Source: Baylisascaris procyonis
Taxonomy: Eukaryota > Nematoda > Chromadorea > Rhabditida > Ascarididae
Direction: 5' to 3'
DNA: 64,000 bases
Assembly (NCBI GenBank): GCA_037389465.1
Contig: JAZARR010000185.1
Span: forward strand, 1,736,001 to 1,800,000
Shown here: positions 10,408 through 23,700 of the stretch, one piece after another
Layout: every line of letters starts with the position of its first letter
How positions within the stretch are numbered: the stretch's first letter is position 1
Translations under genes and position numbers: made by a program
Notes under the pieces: generated by a model
Database searches by the model: none
What the model was told of the DNA's origin: nothing
What the model saw: only the letters and a program-made list of their open reading frames with translations

Positions 10408-13400
10408 ATGGTTCGTCCAAATGAGGTGAGTATAAGTGCAAACATAAAGCACTTTTATTATTTATTCTTTAGATAAATTACTATCATAAATCGTTCATTC
10501 AATTCACATTTATGAATGAGATATGATCATCCGATGTTATTACATTTTTTGGAACGATTATATATGTTAACTCTTATGTTTACTCGATGAACTTATCGAA
10601 ATTTCTTAATTGCACTATTTCGCAACATAAATGAAAAATATTCAATAAAAAATATAGAAGTGAATGAATCTGCAAAAAAGGAAAATAGCAGAAATTCACG
10701 AAGCATAAAAGTAAAGTCAGTAATTCAATCATCGAATATTCGTGATTGCCTGCTTTCAGCTACAGTATAGTCTTGCTTTTACAGTAGGTATGAGCAATTG
10801 CTTATTATCGAATAAGCATGAGAGATTGCTTGCGTACGCACCAATCGAAAGCTGCTATTGGCGAATATGGCAATTAAAATCATCCGTTTCAATAAAGCAA
10901 TGCTTCTTAACCCACAAAGCAATTTCTCATCACCGCATTCTCATTCAAATATTCAACTCTGTGTTCTAAAGGAGACAGCTGTGTGGTTGTGATTTGAATT
11001 AGTGGTATCGAAAATGCGAGGATAGAAGCGTGCTACCCACCCATGTAAATAAAAAATCAGAACACCAGGCTACAAGCCGCAGGAAAAAGCATGACCATAA
11101 GTAGAGAAGCGAAAAACATCAACAAATGATGTGTGGTATTCTTTAATTCTGATGTAGAGCTACCTAAAAATGCTTTCAGGGCTGTTTGATACGACAGTTT
11201 CTTAATTCTGATCTACCAATTCAACTGTCCAACTACCTTCGACTGCTTTGAGCCTGTTCGTTAGAGCATAGGAGAAACGAAAATTGTTCGATAGCGCTAT
11301 TTTTTTTCTTTTTTTTGCTTCCTTCGTTCTTCTCAAAATTGAATTATCTCTAGCTGTCATCGAAAAATTTGTTTTCTTCCTCTCGACCTAACTTGTAAAT
11401 TTTTAACCTACTTTGCTCGCCTCATGTTATAAATTTTCAATACATCTCAAATTTTTCCATCTATTTCATCAAAAATTGCATTTTTGATCCCGCTATCCTT
11501 ATGTGGATAGCATATTTTCTTTTCTTTTCTTTTTTTTTTTTAGGAAGTATTAAGAACTACGGCGATTCTCGTGTGTGCATTTTCGATCGTTAGTGAAGCA
11601 TTGAGATGCAGATATGGTGGAAAAGTACGACACTATGGTCGAGTAATTTCGATTCCAGGAGGCAATCAAACATGTCTACCGACAACGCATTATTGCCTTA
11701 AACTTGAATTTGATTTTTTGGCGCATGATGGTAAGCCTTTTCACTCGCAGATGCGTGTTAGTTCTTCTTTGTTGGGGAGTTTAATATATCAGATCATAAA
11801 ATGTTTCTTTTTTTAATATCTCCTTAGGGAATTATAATATGGGGCTGATTTCCCGATTAGAAAAAAGCGCGTATTGTTTCGCTTTTGCTAAGCGCTAATC
11901 GAGTTCTTTTTTTTTTAAATCCATAATTGTTGAAGCAAAAATGCAATAAATTAGTAAGGGGTTTATCTGGAATGATGAGGGCAAAATATATGGAATTTGA
12001 TAACAATTACTGTTTCATATGAAAGTTTGCGCTGAGATAAAACCTGAAGACTTATTATAATTTGAATGGAGGATGTTTATAAGCATTTTTGTTCCCTTCA
12101 TCTTAAAAGAAATCGATTCCTTGCTACAAAGAAAATTAAATTTGAAATATATTGAAATATTAGAGATTGCTTAGCCCAGCTCATATAGCGAAGGTGCCCT
12201 TTTTTGCCTTCAAAGCAAATACCCATATAAATAGGTCAAAGCTCATGTTACGAGTAGTGCTGCTATGGACTGACCATTCGTTGAAGAAATATCGAGCAAG
12301 TTTCAATTGTTTAGCAGCCGAACTCTTAACTTTATATTCCCGCTAAGAGTTTTGTTGTTGTGAAAATATTTCTACTAGGAAACGCAATAAAAAAAAAGTT
12401 GGAATACCATTTATGGCTGAAATGTGAATTGAAATATTATTTCGATGAAATTTTTAGGCCGATATAAAGGTGTTCTTCGATTATGCGATAGTGAAATGAC
12501 AGGTTTCAAGGAAAAATTCTGTTTGGTTTGTTTCTTTCATTTATTTTTATTTTTTATTTTTTATTTTTATTTTTGTTGAATAACGTTCATGAGTGAATTC
12601 AACTCACCAAGCACTAAATGCTTCAATGCACACTAGCTTCTTCACCAAAGAAGATCAGATTCCCCTATGAATTTTCATTTTCATTGTTAAATAAAATCGA
12701 ACCGGTCGGTCATATGCTAGTCGCAAAACGATGAAATACGTTTCACGACTGCAAGCAATCTAAATAACGATGCAAAAGATAGATCATACTAAAGCTCTCA
12801 CCTCCGGAGTCATATAACACTTCTGAGGAAAAGGTTGTTTTCTTTATAACAACCATTTGTTCCCTAGTACTATCCTCAGATGAATAATCGAACCAGCTGT
12901 TGGCCTAACAATTAAATAAGAAATAACTTGGAAATGAAGCCGAATCATTTATTGGAATGCATCGGTTTTAGTCTTATCACTTATCACTTGACTTGCCAAT
13001 GAAGAAAGACTTAGAGACAAGCAAAGCCGAGCGCATAAATGAATTTGTGGCGTTTTTTAGCTGCATCCTTAGAATTTCTTAGGTAAAAAAGAGAAGATTA
13101 ATGAGAGACTTTTTAGACTCTTTAGATCAATCTAACTAATTGCCTAATTGCCTACTAATCTATTTTCTCAAGCAATTATTACCCGAAGATGTGTTTTGTT
13201 TGCCCAAATTTCAATCATTGTCAAATTTTTAAATATTCATGATATCTTTTGAACTACTTGGATAGAATATTGAAAGAAAAGATAGCAAACGAATGAACGA
13301 CCACATGGTTCAGTTCCCTCTAGGCAGTTTGCAAGCTATAATCGTCGTATCGAAGACGAATACACAAAGAGACAATCGACATGTACAACAGTGATATGCA

Positions 13401-14135
13401 ACGGACATAAATAAGCACTTAGAAACTTCTAGAAAGCACATTGAATATATTATGAGACGAACAAATGCAATGGGCGAACAAATGAATAATTGAGTGAGGA
13501 AACGCGCCAAAGGAGCTAGGGCGATATGCGCCCTTGCATTTTGCCCATTAGTATTTTCATAATTTACCAATAGATCCAAAAAGGTGCAAAATACTGCCTT
13601 CATATATTAATTAACCGAAATCCTATATAAAAGACTTGTTTTTTTTTGGCATTCGACGCATATTCACGGAGAATCACACGGTATAAAATACCTGCAAACT
13701 TTTTCGCCTTAGAATATTTTCTATAATTTCTTTAAAGGTTGATAAATTGAAATGGAAAAGAAGAGCACAAAGGTCTCATTATGCTATATATTATACCGAA
13801 TAAATTCCGCGACTGGAATTTTAGTGGCTCATAAGTTGAAAGTGCCAAGCAGACAGACAGACACAGACATACATATATGCAGACACGATCTGATATATGA
13901 GCTTTTGCAGTCTAATTTAAAAAAAAGCGCGTAATGAAAGAAGAAAAAAGTGAATGAATTAAGAAAATCGAATTGCCCATTTCAGTTAGACGGCTGTGTG
14001 ACCCAATACGAACACGGTGGAGGCAAAGCGAGAGTATGCTGCTGTTCGACTGATTTTTGCGATCCTTCCGGAGTATTACGCCATACCGCCGAAATATTCC
14101 CACTTCTAGCTCTATTAGTATTTACTTTAACTTGA
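10408..14135 (+). CDS. Secreted Ly-6/three-finger (LU domain) protein, probably GPI-anchored
   Basis: Four exons, 10408-10425, 11544-11730, 12458-12525 and 13986-14135, join in phase into a protein of about 140 residues. The N-terminus (MVRPNE, then EVLRTTAILVCAFSIVSEA) reads as a signal peptide. The mature part starts LRCRYGG and carries ten cysteines, ending with VCCCSTDFCDPSG. The CCxxxxxC(D/N) close is the hallmark of the Ly-6/uPAR and activin-receptor-ectodomain fold. The last residues (FPLLALLVFTLT) are a hydrophobic tail suiting a GPI-attachment signal. There is no kinase domain, so it is not a TGF-beta receptor. Nematodes have many such small surface proteins; ODR-2 and its HOT relatives are known examples, but I cannot assign a specific ortholog. 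Its ligand and role are not evident from the sequence. Confidence 0.85.
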
Positions 14136-16698
14136 ACTTAAATTAGTGCAATGCAAATTTATAAATTCAAGAAGAACGGTCATCGACATTTCAGTAATTA
14201 TTGGTGTTTATCTGTTCGTCGTTATATGTCTGAAAGCCAACCAACGTACATGAACTTTTCTGCATAATTCTTTACCGTATTTAATTAGAATGTATTGTTG
14301 CTTATTTCATTATCAGTTCAATTGTTGAACGCACGAATATATTTGAATATCTCTGCCCTATTATTTCCTAGCATCAATCTGCTTTACTATTTCCACCTAT
14401 ACATTATCTATGTTCACCAAGTTGTTGAGATATTTACTAGTCGAGCTTTAATGCGGACATAATTTATATTTTGTTGCGCTTTTCGATGACATTAATTATT
14501 ACAGTTAATATTAGTATTAAGCCAATATTAATTGCTGACTTATTGCAGTTAATTTCGAAGTATTCTGAGCCTACTTCAGATACTGAACATAAAGTCGAGT
14601 AAATTGTTATTTTTGAGGTGAAGACGCTCTTTCTTAGCGAAATGGCTAATGATCGTTGCAATTCTAGTATCATGCATTTTCATATATGAGAACTTTCTAA
14701 GCACTAATTCACATGTATATGGCAACCTTTGTCAATCACAGATTTAAAATCAAGGAAGCTATTACACTCGAATTTAGTGCTGTAAATAGCAATAGAGAAA
14801 AATGTTGCAGCGGGAATTGAAAATCATAGCTTGCCTTCCTACTAGAGCAAATATTTATTTCTCCCTTTATTATTGAAGCTTTAATAAATCTCCAACATGT
14901 AATTTTTTAGTCTATTTCTTAGTGAATTTTGCAGAAAGACTATGAAGGGTTCAAAAGCTAGGAGCAGAGGCATTGTCGAAGTGGGGTTTTTAGCGTTCAA
15001 AACGCACATAAGACGATTTTTTTTTAAGTCTTTAAAAATTTCGACTTTGTGTCATCGTTCTAACGAAAGAAATGTGCATCCTTGAAGTACTATGAAGTCA
15101 TTAAGATTAATGTTTGTATAGCACCTGGATATAGGGGAGTCGTTCTCTACTGTGAATAACATGAAAAGCGCTTATGAGCTGATATGTTTTATAATTCCTG
15201 ACTCCAATAGTGATACTTTAATGGCGACCTCAAATTTAACGATAGTCAACTATCTAGCTGGTATTTTTTGTTTGAGATTGATCTTGAAATAAAAGCCGCA
15301 GAGTTAACTGATGATTTCTTCAGAAATTGTTGACGATTTATCGAAATCATTCCCACTTTGAAATGAGTGAATAACTCAAAAATATCACATTTTAACGCTT
15401 CAATCTACAGAGATAGCAGCGTCACACTATATGCGTATGACTATGGATGTTTATGGCAATCTTTGCTTGCTATAGTCCCAATCTGCATATCCATTTCAAA
15501 TTTAAGTTGCATATTTAGGTTAAAGTTACGAACTTCATATGTGTAATGCTAACTTCATATGTGTAATGCTATCTTCCATGTCTTCTTATTTCGCGCTTAT
15601 CCTTTCTATTTGAAAGATATTACTACAAAAGGTACGTACTGTATCAACTCTTTTGGCATGCCACTAATCTTTCTGCCCATATGAACTTGAAATTCGAAAT
15701 AAATGATTTTCATCATTTTCTATGGGAGATAATCATCACCCATAGAAAAGGTTGTGTGTGATTTGATTGATACGAAGCCTTTTGAAGGGAATTTCCAACA
15801 GCTATTGCAACAGATAATTCCTAAAACAAATTTGTCTGCAGAAAATTAGGAATCACGTTAAAGAAATAGACATGCATATAAGAAAGCTCCAAATTTCAAA
15901 ATTCCAGAGAATTCAAAGTAAATTTCAAATTATTGTAAAATTTTATAGAAAATAAAGACAAATATTTCAGAATATAAGTGTGGTGGGTAATTCCTGAGCT
16001 AGGAACTTTCGATTAGTAATTGAAAGTCCTTAGACAAATTTTAATGAATATCATAAAACAGTTGCTACGGTGAAGTGAGATTTGCACTTAATGAACTGTC
16101 AAATGCAAAAACAAACGAGTAGGAATGTTTCGCAAGCATCCAATGGCGTGACTACGTAATGAATGATGAGAAAGTAAAGGTAATGCAAGCAACTCTTGCT
16201 GTCATAAGGTCGGTAAGGTCTCTCTTGCAAAACTCGTCGATTCAGTTGTTTATTACCCACCAACGATTGCTTTCACAGCGAAAATCGAGATGCAAATTTA
16301 ATGGCACTTTTAATGTCTACGACATTAAGGGACTGATGAATCGAAGTGAAAATTGATTTTGACCGATAACACAAGTTATAACTGGAAAATCGAATTTGTT
16401 CCTTAGTTTATTATTGCAATCAATCACCAGTGTTCACCATCAAGAAGATCTTAGCTAAGATTTAAGCAAGGACTTCAGTGGCTTTGGTGATGACACTGTA
16501 TTTGATACAAGCCAATGCATAAAAAGTTCATAAGACTTTTAATAACAAAAATCATTCAGTCCTCTTTCCATCTGGAAGGAATGGAATCGAACATAGAAGA
16601 GTGCCTAGTGATAAGGCTGTTTTTGTGCTGCAATATTTTTTGCAAAATGCGATTTTTACACGCCTATTGCAATGTTATGAGAAACTGATCGTTGCTAA
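14136..16698. other. Intergenic, AT-rich
   Basis: No gene recognised. It holds a 20-nt perfect tandem duplication at 15531-15570 and a 65-codon open frame at 16159-16356 that resembles nothing I know. Confidence 0.5.
15531..15570. repeat. Perfect 20-nt tandem duplication
   Basis: The unit aacttcatatgtgtaatgct occurs twice, directly adjacent and without mismatch. Confidence 0.95.
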
Positions 16699-17228
16699 AT
16701 TTATAGGGACTCACTACAAATTGAGGTTACATATTCGGGTAGCACAGCTAATTTTTTAGACTTAAACTTATTACGTGTAACGGTGTCATCTCAAGCGTTT
16801 TCGTCTCAAGCGTCTATAATAACACCGATCAATTTAGTTCTTCTGTGAATAAATGCGCTCAATTGGGCAGTAACATCCCATTGTTCATACACAAAAACCT
16901 TATAATATCCCAAATCTATATACTCATTAAATTGTGCTCATTTAAGGCAGACTTTATTAGTAAGTGTAAAGGACTAGTAAAAAATTATATGGACAAAGGT
17001 TTCAGTGTTTCTCTAATGGAAAAATTTTTACATAAAACGCTAATTAGTAAACTAGAATTAGTCTATAAGTTCGTCTACCCTAATAGAAAGGATATTAAAA
17101 GTTTGTTTTACGAAATTTTCAACGGACTTTAGAATCTTTCGCTAATCAACAATGCAAGCGTAACGGTATTATGATCTATGCAGGTCTTACATCTTTTAGG
17201 ATATATAAAGATTTATTGATTAACACTT
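16699..17228 (+). pseudogene. Reverse-transcriptase remnant of a retroelement (3' part of RT, frameshifted)
   Basis: Three frames together read as the C-terminal side of a reverse transcriptase. The first (about 16699-16776) gives YRDSLQIEV and NFLDLNLL, the FLDL motif that follows the RT palm in Penelope-like and related elements. The frame then shifts, and 16755-17132 gives NGVISSSVF, SNIPLFIHKN, SQIYILIKLCSF and a KGF motif, the expected order NG, SQ..R/I..CS, then RGY/KGF. After a stop a third frame adds about 32 codons to 17228. No palm with YxDD is visible upstream in this window, so the copy is truncated as well as shifted. The family assignment comes from remembered motif order only. 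It is not likely to be functional. Confidence 0.5.
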
Positions 17229-18235
17229 CTTAACATTACATTAACAGCGATGCAATATTGACTAAAATTTATTTATTTAATTTTACTTTGTTTATTGTTA
17301 TTGGACGTCTACATGTAAGTTTTACCATTTTATTACGGTGCTTATAGTAATATTTCTTCGTTAGAATCTTTTAGGAAAGCCTAAATGTTATTCGTTTTGG
17401 TTTCAATAATTTTTACATCAAACATAGATCATATAAATATTGCTCTACCCGCGACAATACTGTTTGGTCTATGCTGTTAAAATTGACACTTACATTTATC
17501 GATCACTAGTAACCATTGATACTCTTGTTGCCCTTGATACCATTGATGTCGACTATTCATCCTTTACTTTATGCCTTAACTATACGAATTTTTAACTTAG
17601 TATTTTTGGGTATATCTTGCTTTCTAAATATATTTTAAACATACTCTGTTTTTATACTCAATCTTTCTACTACACCATTTTTAGACTTTGCTTTTCCTTT
17701 ATTAAGGCTTGTTCCCTCGTTTCTATAACTCTTTTTACTTTCGAATTTTAATATAACTTTCTACACGACTCTCCACATATTATTATTAGCATATTTACTC
17801 AAAACCTTTTATCTTTCTTTGTTTCAATTTAGCTAGGATTATCACGATCATCACCAACATACTTATTTTATAATAAAGCTTTAATTTTTATTTCCTTTCG
17901 ATCTCTTTTATATTATTTACTCTAATACATCGCGTTTGGTTTCCACTAAATAACACTAGATTTTATATTACCTTTTTATATAATTATGGTTACACATACT
18001 AATATTTATCTCTTAGGGTATTAGAATTCAGTTTCATAAATACTCTAAATTTTAGAGTAATCATATTTTAACAATTAAGTACGTCCATTTTACGTAAGGT
18101 TTATTTGCAGTTGAGGTTATATTAGTCGTCAGTGTCATATATTTTTATTATACGTTGACGTTTAATGCCTTATTATTATTGTTCTTCTCGCGTAACTTCT
18201 TCCGCTGAACATTGGGCTAAAAGCTCTTTTTGTAG
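17229..18235. other. Intergenic, very AT-rich
   Basis: No coding frame of note and no clear repeat. It may include the rest of the retroelement 3' flank, but no terminal repeat or tail was identified. Confidence 0.4.
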
Positions 18236-18244
18236 AAATAGGAA
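18236..18244 (+). promoter_or_regulatory. Candidate trans-splice acceptor with 9-nt leader
   Basis: CTTTTTGTAG ends at 18235 and an ATG follows nine nt later. An acceptor this close to a start codon is typical of nematode trans-spliced mRNAs, and it supports the proposed small gene. Confidence 0.45.
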
Positions 18245-18439
18245 ATGAAGCTCGATTGTAAAAGGGGCTTGAGTTTTACTTCTCAAACGCCTGTTTTAGA
18301 ACAAACGAAGAGAGCAGACTATGGTGATAAGGTGGGTGCCATTTCGTGTAACTTTTTTATTTATCATGCATTTTTTATATAAGTTTTACTAGACTGTTCC
18401 TTTTCCATTTCTTTTCTTTTTCACTTTTCTCTTTCTCTG

Positions 18440-18480
<41 letters not shown>

Positions 18481-19093
18481 ACGCTCAATTAAGACCTCAA
18501 AAATGAGTTAGGGGGACACATGCTTAGAAAGGGTTTATAAATTTCATGAATTCCAAAAAACAATAGGCCATCGAAATCGAGTAGATTTATATTGATGGGT
18601 ACTTGAATTAAAGTAGGTTGCTTTTAAAACTTTTGCAGAAAATTTTAATGCAGTACAAAGAAAGGTCATTGTAACATTGAGTTAGTTCATTTTAGGAACG
18701 AAATGCCAATTTTAGACATTGCAGAATATAAATGGGTGCTAAGTACTGAGCATTGCTGAAAGCAAACATTTAGGGTGACTATTGCGACGCCGTTTTATAG
18801 ATAAGCTGGTTGTGTGTGACAAACACACACACACATTCCAAAATATGCTTCATTGCACGTCAACGTCGCTTTACCACTCTGCTTGAGTCAAGCTATATTT
18901 CTATGGCTTTTTTCCAGTTCTCCTATCATATCAATTCGACCCAACCAAAACGGTTATCCTCTCACATGTGAGCTCATGAGGGATTTAGAAGAGTTCTTCG
19001 AAGGTGCGAACATAGGCGGTTTTGATTAATCATAGAAACTGAAAGCATGAAGTTGCGTTGAATTGATTTGTAGGCACAAATATTATGAAGTAA
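18245..19093 (+). CDS. Proposed small four-exon gene, unrecognised product (72 aa)
   Basis: Exons 18245-18331, 18639-18664, 18918-19003 and 19074-19093 join in phase (0, 2, 1) and end in TAA. Acceptors are TTTTGCAG, TTTTTTCCAG and TTTGTAG. The peptide begins MKLDCKRGLSFTSQTPVLEQ, contains KRADYGDK, SIRPNQNGYPLT and ELMRDLEEFFEG, and has neither a signal peptide nor a membrane segment. If the last donor is not used, the frame instead runs to a stop at 19027-19029 and ends GANIGGFD. I do not recognise a family. The exons are too short to stand out singly; support comes from consistent phases, protein-like composition and the acceptor just before the ATG. A chance assembly cannot be excluded. 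Confidence 0.5.
18421..18480. repeat. (CT)n pyrimidine tract
   Basis: A CT dinucleotide run with a few interruptions, inside the first intron of the proposed small gene at 18245-19093. Confidence 0.9.
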
Positions 19094-20718
19094 TGAATAT
19101 TAGTAGTAGTAAGATGTTAGCGAGAGCAAGTATTTTATTTTATTGGCTTATTTGCTCAGAAACGATCCTATTGTATTCACTCAAGCCTGAGGACAACGAA
19201 CTGTTAGATAGTAGCATACGAAGGAAACATGCCATTGCATTAGGCTTTTCCCATTATGCAATTCTTTCAGCATTTAAACAGAGATAGTATGCTGTTGCAG
19301 CAGGTGAATAATGATGGATTATTATCTTCTTTGAATTTCCTTATATTAGCCTTATATAAACCAAACGAAACGTTGAAGGAAAGCATTTGTCCATTTTATT
19401 ATTGAATGCAATATTTTTAAATGCTTTGATAAAAAAAGCATTGTACTTCTGCATTAATTCACATTCGATCAAGCAATTTCATCTTGCAAATGTTTGCAAA
19501 TTTGCAAGCAGCAAATTATTATCAACTATTAAATTATGCAATTTTGATATTCATTACTATTAAGATAGTTACATAGAAGAAAATTTTATTGAATAAAAAA
19601 ATTCGGTTAAAAATTACTGACTTGCTTGTAAACGGATTTTGAACATAAGCTCTTTTTATTGATGTTCAGAAACGAACTGTTTTGATGCAATTTTCGACTT
19701 TTTCTCTAAATGTTGGAAGTTTGTCACTTTTCAGTATTTTAAAATTTCAACTGATTCGCAATTTGCAAGTACCATTGCATAACGATGAGGATGGATGAGG
19801 TGACGAATCTTTAGCAAAATTTTCCACATTTATTCATTTCCCGTCTAGTAGCATACTGAGTCATGTATGAATAAGTGAAACGTCCAGTGTATTTAGTGAT
19901 TGATTTGCTTCCGATATGATCGTATCAAAGAGGAGCTAAAGAGCAAATAATCAGACCCACAATTTGCTGTGTCATAAAATATTTTGCGCTCAAAAAATAA
20001 GGCGCAAAAGAATAATATGCGTAGCATTTTTTGACTTATAACCGATGTCTAGTAGATTTACGACTATTTAAATTCAAATTTTTTCATGCTCGAATATTAA
20101 AATTTTAGTAAATAATTTAATTTTTCTATTCGAAAGTTTCGATGCTTTCCACGAGTTTGAACAAACCAATCAACTATCGCACTTGGAAGTTTTTTTGTGC
20201 TCACAATGAATACAGATAATACCACAATGGAAATTTCAAAAATCACAGATATTGAGCATCATCCTACTCACTCACAAGTATGGACATCCACCATAGATCT
20301 GAGCCAATATCCTATTCTTGAAAGTTTTATATCCACAATGAGCGTGAGCCGTTATACAACTTAGTTGTATTGACGTGCAAGCGTGTTACGCCTTAATTGG
20401 AAGTTTTGATATACTGAATCCCGGGGGTAGTAATTTAGGTCGGAATGAAACTATTACGATTGAGGATGGATCGTTTATCGTTTGCAACAAAGTACCCCTT
20501 CGATGTTCATCATCTTCGTGATCAAAAATCATCTTCGCATTGACAATTGTTTAATTTGCATTCGCGAATGCTGTGAAGTAGATTTTAGATCAAAAGCGTT
20601 GATCAGTAATGATGTCTATGTGTCAATTTTCTCCCATCTTTTTCACTTATGTCGAATCAATATTTTTATGAATGACTATCATTTTCGCTCATTATTGATA
20701 TTTTTTTGATCTGCATAG
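19094..20718. other. Intergenic, upstream of the IQGAP gene
   Basis: AT-rich, with no supported gene. It would contain the promoter of the IQGAP gene, but no specific element was identified. Confidence 0.5.
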
Positions 20719-20746
20719 ATCGGCATATCAGACGGTCATCTCAAAG
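20719..20746 (+). promoter_or_regulatory. pes-7: Splice acceptor and 28-nt 5' UTR of the IQGAP gene
   Basis: A pyrimidine-rich stretch followed by CTGCATAG ends at 20718, and the ATG begins at 20747. This is a candidate trans-splice site and supports the chosen start codon. Confidence 0.45.
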
Positions 20747-23700
20747 ATGTCGGAGTTGATCCATCGAAGTGAGCGATCAGAAATGGTTACACGCACCGAG
20801 CATACACGAGTGGTTCACAAGAGTCAACTCGTCAATGTTTCTGTGACGAGCACCACAGTCGCCGTACAAGGGCAAAGTCTGCGAAGTCCAAATAGCGCTG
20901 AGACAAGCCCTCGAAGTGTTGGTATTACTCTAATTAGTCCTCCAAGTTTAACTCTTCGAAGTCCCAATGGACTTTCCATTGAACCAATCGAACTTGGCAC
21001 ACCGTTTACTGCTGAAGAGCTCGATGAAAAACGTGCGAATCGTAAGGTATACGACTATCTTTGCAGACTACTCGAAGTAAGGAAGTTAGTTGCTATGTTT
21101 ATTTATTGACCATTCGAAATTCTTTTTAATATTTCACACTCAGCTGTTATTTCACGGATTTGTATATTTGAATTCATGTAGCATTTACAATACGCGTTAT
21201 CTAGACGCCTTATATGAACGGGCGTACATCAGTCTGTCTGATGACCACCGAAGATGAAGCTATGAAACGTCGTAGTATGATCTACATTGCAGAAATCGTC
21301 GTTTAAAAAATTCATACGGAAGGGCATTTTGCAAGGGGTTGAGTAGCAATTCCACCAAGTTGAGTTGGAACAATTAGTGGAGGCTACAAGTTCAGCTACC
21401 ATAGTATGTGCTTTTACAATCTCCTTTTTTTCGCACAAATTACCAACACATCATAGAGCATATGGAATAATGCATGCATGTATTGCTTGATTCGGTTGTT
21501 GCTATAAATGCTCTACAAAAGCATTAGACTGTAGTGTTTATAATGCTTGCCAAGTTTCGTTGCTCCTACTGCTATGGCTCATGAGCTTCAACTGCCATAA
21601 GCAAGACGTATCCATACACCGCCGTGATGTTTTCGGATTGGAAATTTTATAGAGGTACATAAGAATGGAAAATTTGTGCTTCCTCAAATGTGTGTCTTCT
21701 GGAGAATCGTCAGACTATACATCTTTCAAGTGGTCATTTGCTGTAATCACTTCAATGGCAAGCAGGTCCCAAATATTTCCGCATGCGAAAGGAGAAAATT
21801 TTCAAAGTTTATAACTGTAGCTGGCGAATTTTTTTTTCCATGATGGAGAGAGGGAAAAAAGGAAGAGTGGCCTATATTCTCATTATAAACACTTGAGCGA
21901 GAAGGGAATTGAAGGGAAAAGAGATTTAAATTAACCAGTGGTTGAAAGCCAAGCAATAAAATAAGGGTCGATTGGAAGAGTTCCATTAAAGCGTTTCAAT
22001 ATTTTTAAGAATTTGCATATTCAAAAGTGAATAGCTTATGGTAGTGATAAGTTGAGATAAGCAACTCGGTTTCCGTAACGATTTCATTAGAGCATTATCG
22101 AAAAAAGCGTGCAGAATTATTGAAAACGCTAAGCGTTGCTATCATGCTTAAGCATATAGAAACTAATCGATTCACGTAAAGTGCAACTGATAAACGACTA
22201 TTTGAACAATGAGAGATGATAAGCGCCGTGAACGATATAAAAACGTTTTGGTGACACAGCAATCGCCAATTCATATAACAATCAGCACATTGCTGAAGAA
22301 AATTTTTTTGCAAATGAACAAATGTTTATCATTATTGAAGGTCCGTCAACAATAAGAGGTCTTATAGCAGACAATTAAGCCCATTTCATAAAATCTGTAA
22401 TTACTGATTAACTAATAGATATATGGAAGAAACCGACCGGACGAATTCCAAATACACACAGAAATGCATTGATATAGGAGTTGGCGTTCATCGAGTGGCT
22501 GCCACAAATGCATAGACATATGTCGCGGAAAATGTGTTCTTAAATAAAGCTGCAAATTCTACTCACTAACAATGCTTGCCATCTTTTTATTGCACGATCA
22601 TAGCTTCGTTTTAGAGTATAGTCAAAGGTGCAGTGGGAATGAATTTTTCCATGAGGAAGTAAACTTTTTACGTTCAATAATTTAAAAGGTGTAAAAGTTA
22701 TTTAGCAATGAGGATACAGTATGAATCACAAATAAAAGACCATCGGAATGAATATAAAACCGAACATTTCTTTGTTTACCTGAATCATTTGACATACTAT
22801 CAGCTTTGAAATGTAAGCGCTCATAGGAAATTTTCAGCGATTGTTTTTTGTGAGATAAAAAACAAGTTACTCAAAAATATTGGCAAAGAGTGAAGACTAG
22901 GAAGCTTTACGAAATTTTTAAGATGGTATAAGGCTAGATTGCGAAATATATTCTCATATATAGTTCAGTTCACATTTGTTGACGTCAATTAAATAATATT
23001 ACCATTGTCTGAACAATGAAAATTTTATTAAAAAAAAGCGTTGAAAAGAATCTAAATGCGTGGTGTTTTTATTGGGAAATAAAAATAAATTTCGGAAAAT
23101 AGTTTCGAAAAATTTGAAATTTGGGAAATTAGGAAATTTTTCAAAAAAAAACGCCTTCAAAGCACGCATCTTCAATAGTATTCACCTGATCGTTGTTTTC
23201 ATGTATTCAAAAAATTTTCTCCACATAATTTCTACGTACATCGATATTGATTCAATTCATGAAGAAAAAACTCAATGTTTATAATGTTCGCGCATTTTTT
23301 TTTATTCTTTAAGACAGACGAAAGAATCTCTCCCATTGCAGTTATTACAAAAATTGCAGAAATTTTCTTTATTCATTTCATTGATTTCATTGTTAAAAAT
23401 CGTGGTAAATTTTTTTTCGTTGTTGCAGTTGGCTAGTGGAATGTCTTCAAACTGCGGATGTTCCTGAAGAGATTCAACTTGAGGCAAATCTCTCAAATGG
23501 AGTGCTACTCGCAAGACTTGCCAATTTCTTTGCGCCTGATATTGCACCAGTTTCGAAAATTTTCGATTTCGATCAAGTAATTTTTAATTCCTTCCGTTTG
23601 AATAGTTTCCTCAGAAGAAGAGGTTATTCAAGATTAAGGCAACGTTGGTTGTGCATAAATAGAGATAATTTGTAGAATTCAGTGGAAAAGAGAAAAATTT

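Noticed and set aside
10408..14135. TGF-beta receptor interpretation of the Ly-6-like gene
   Set aside because: The extracellular fold is shared, but the gene ends in a hydrophobic tail with no kinase exons downstream.
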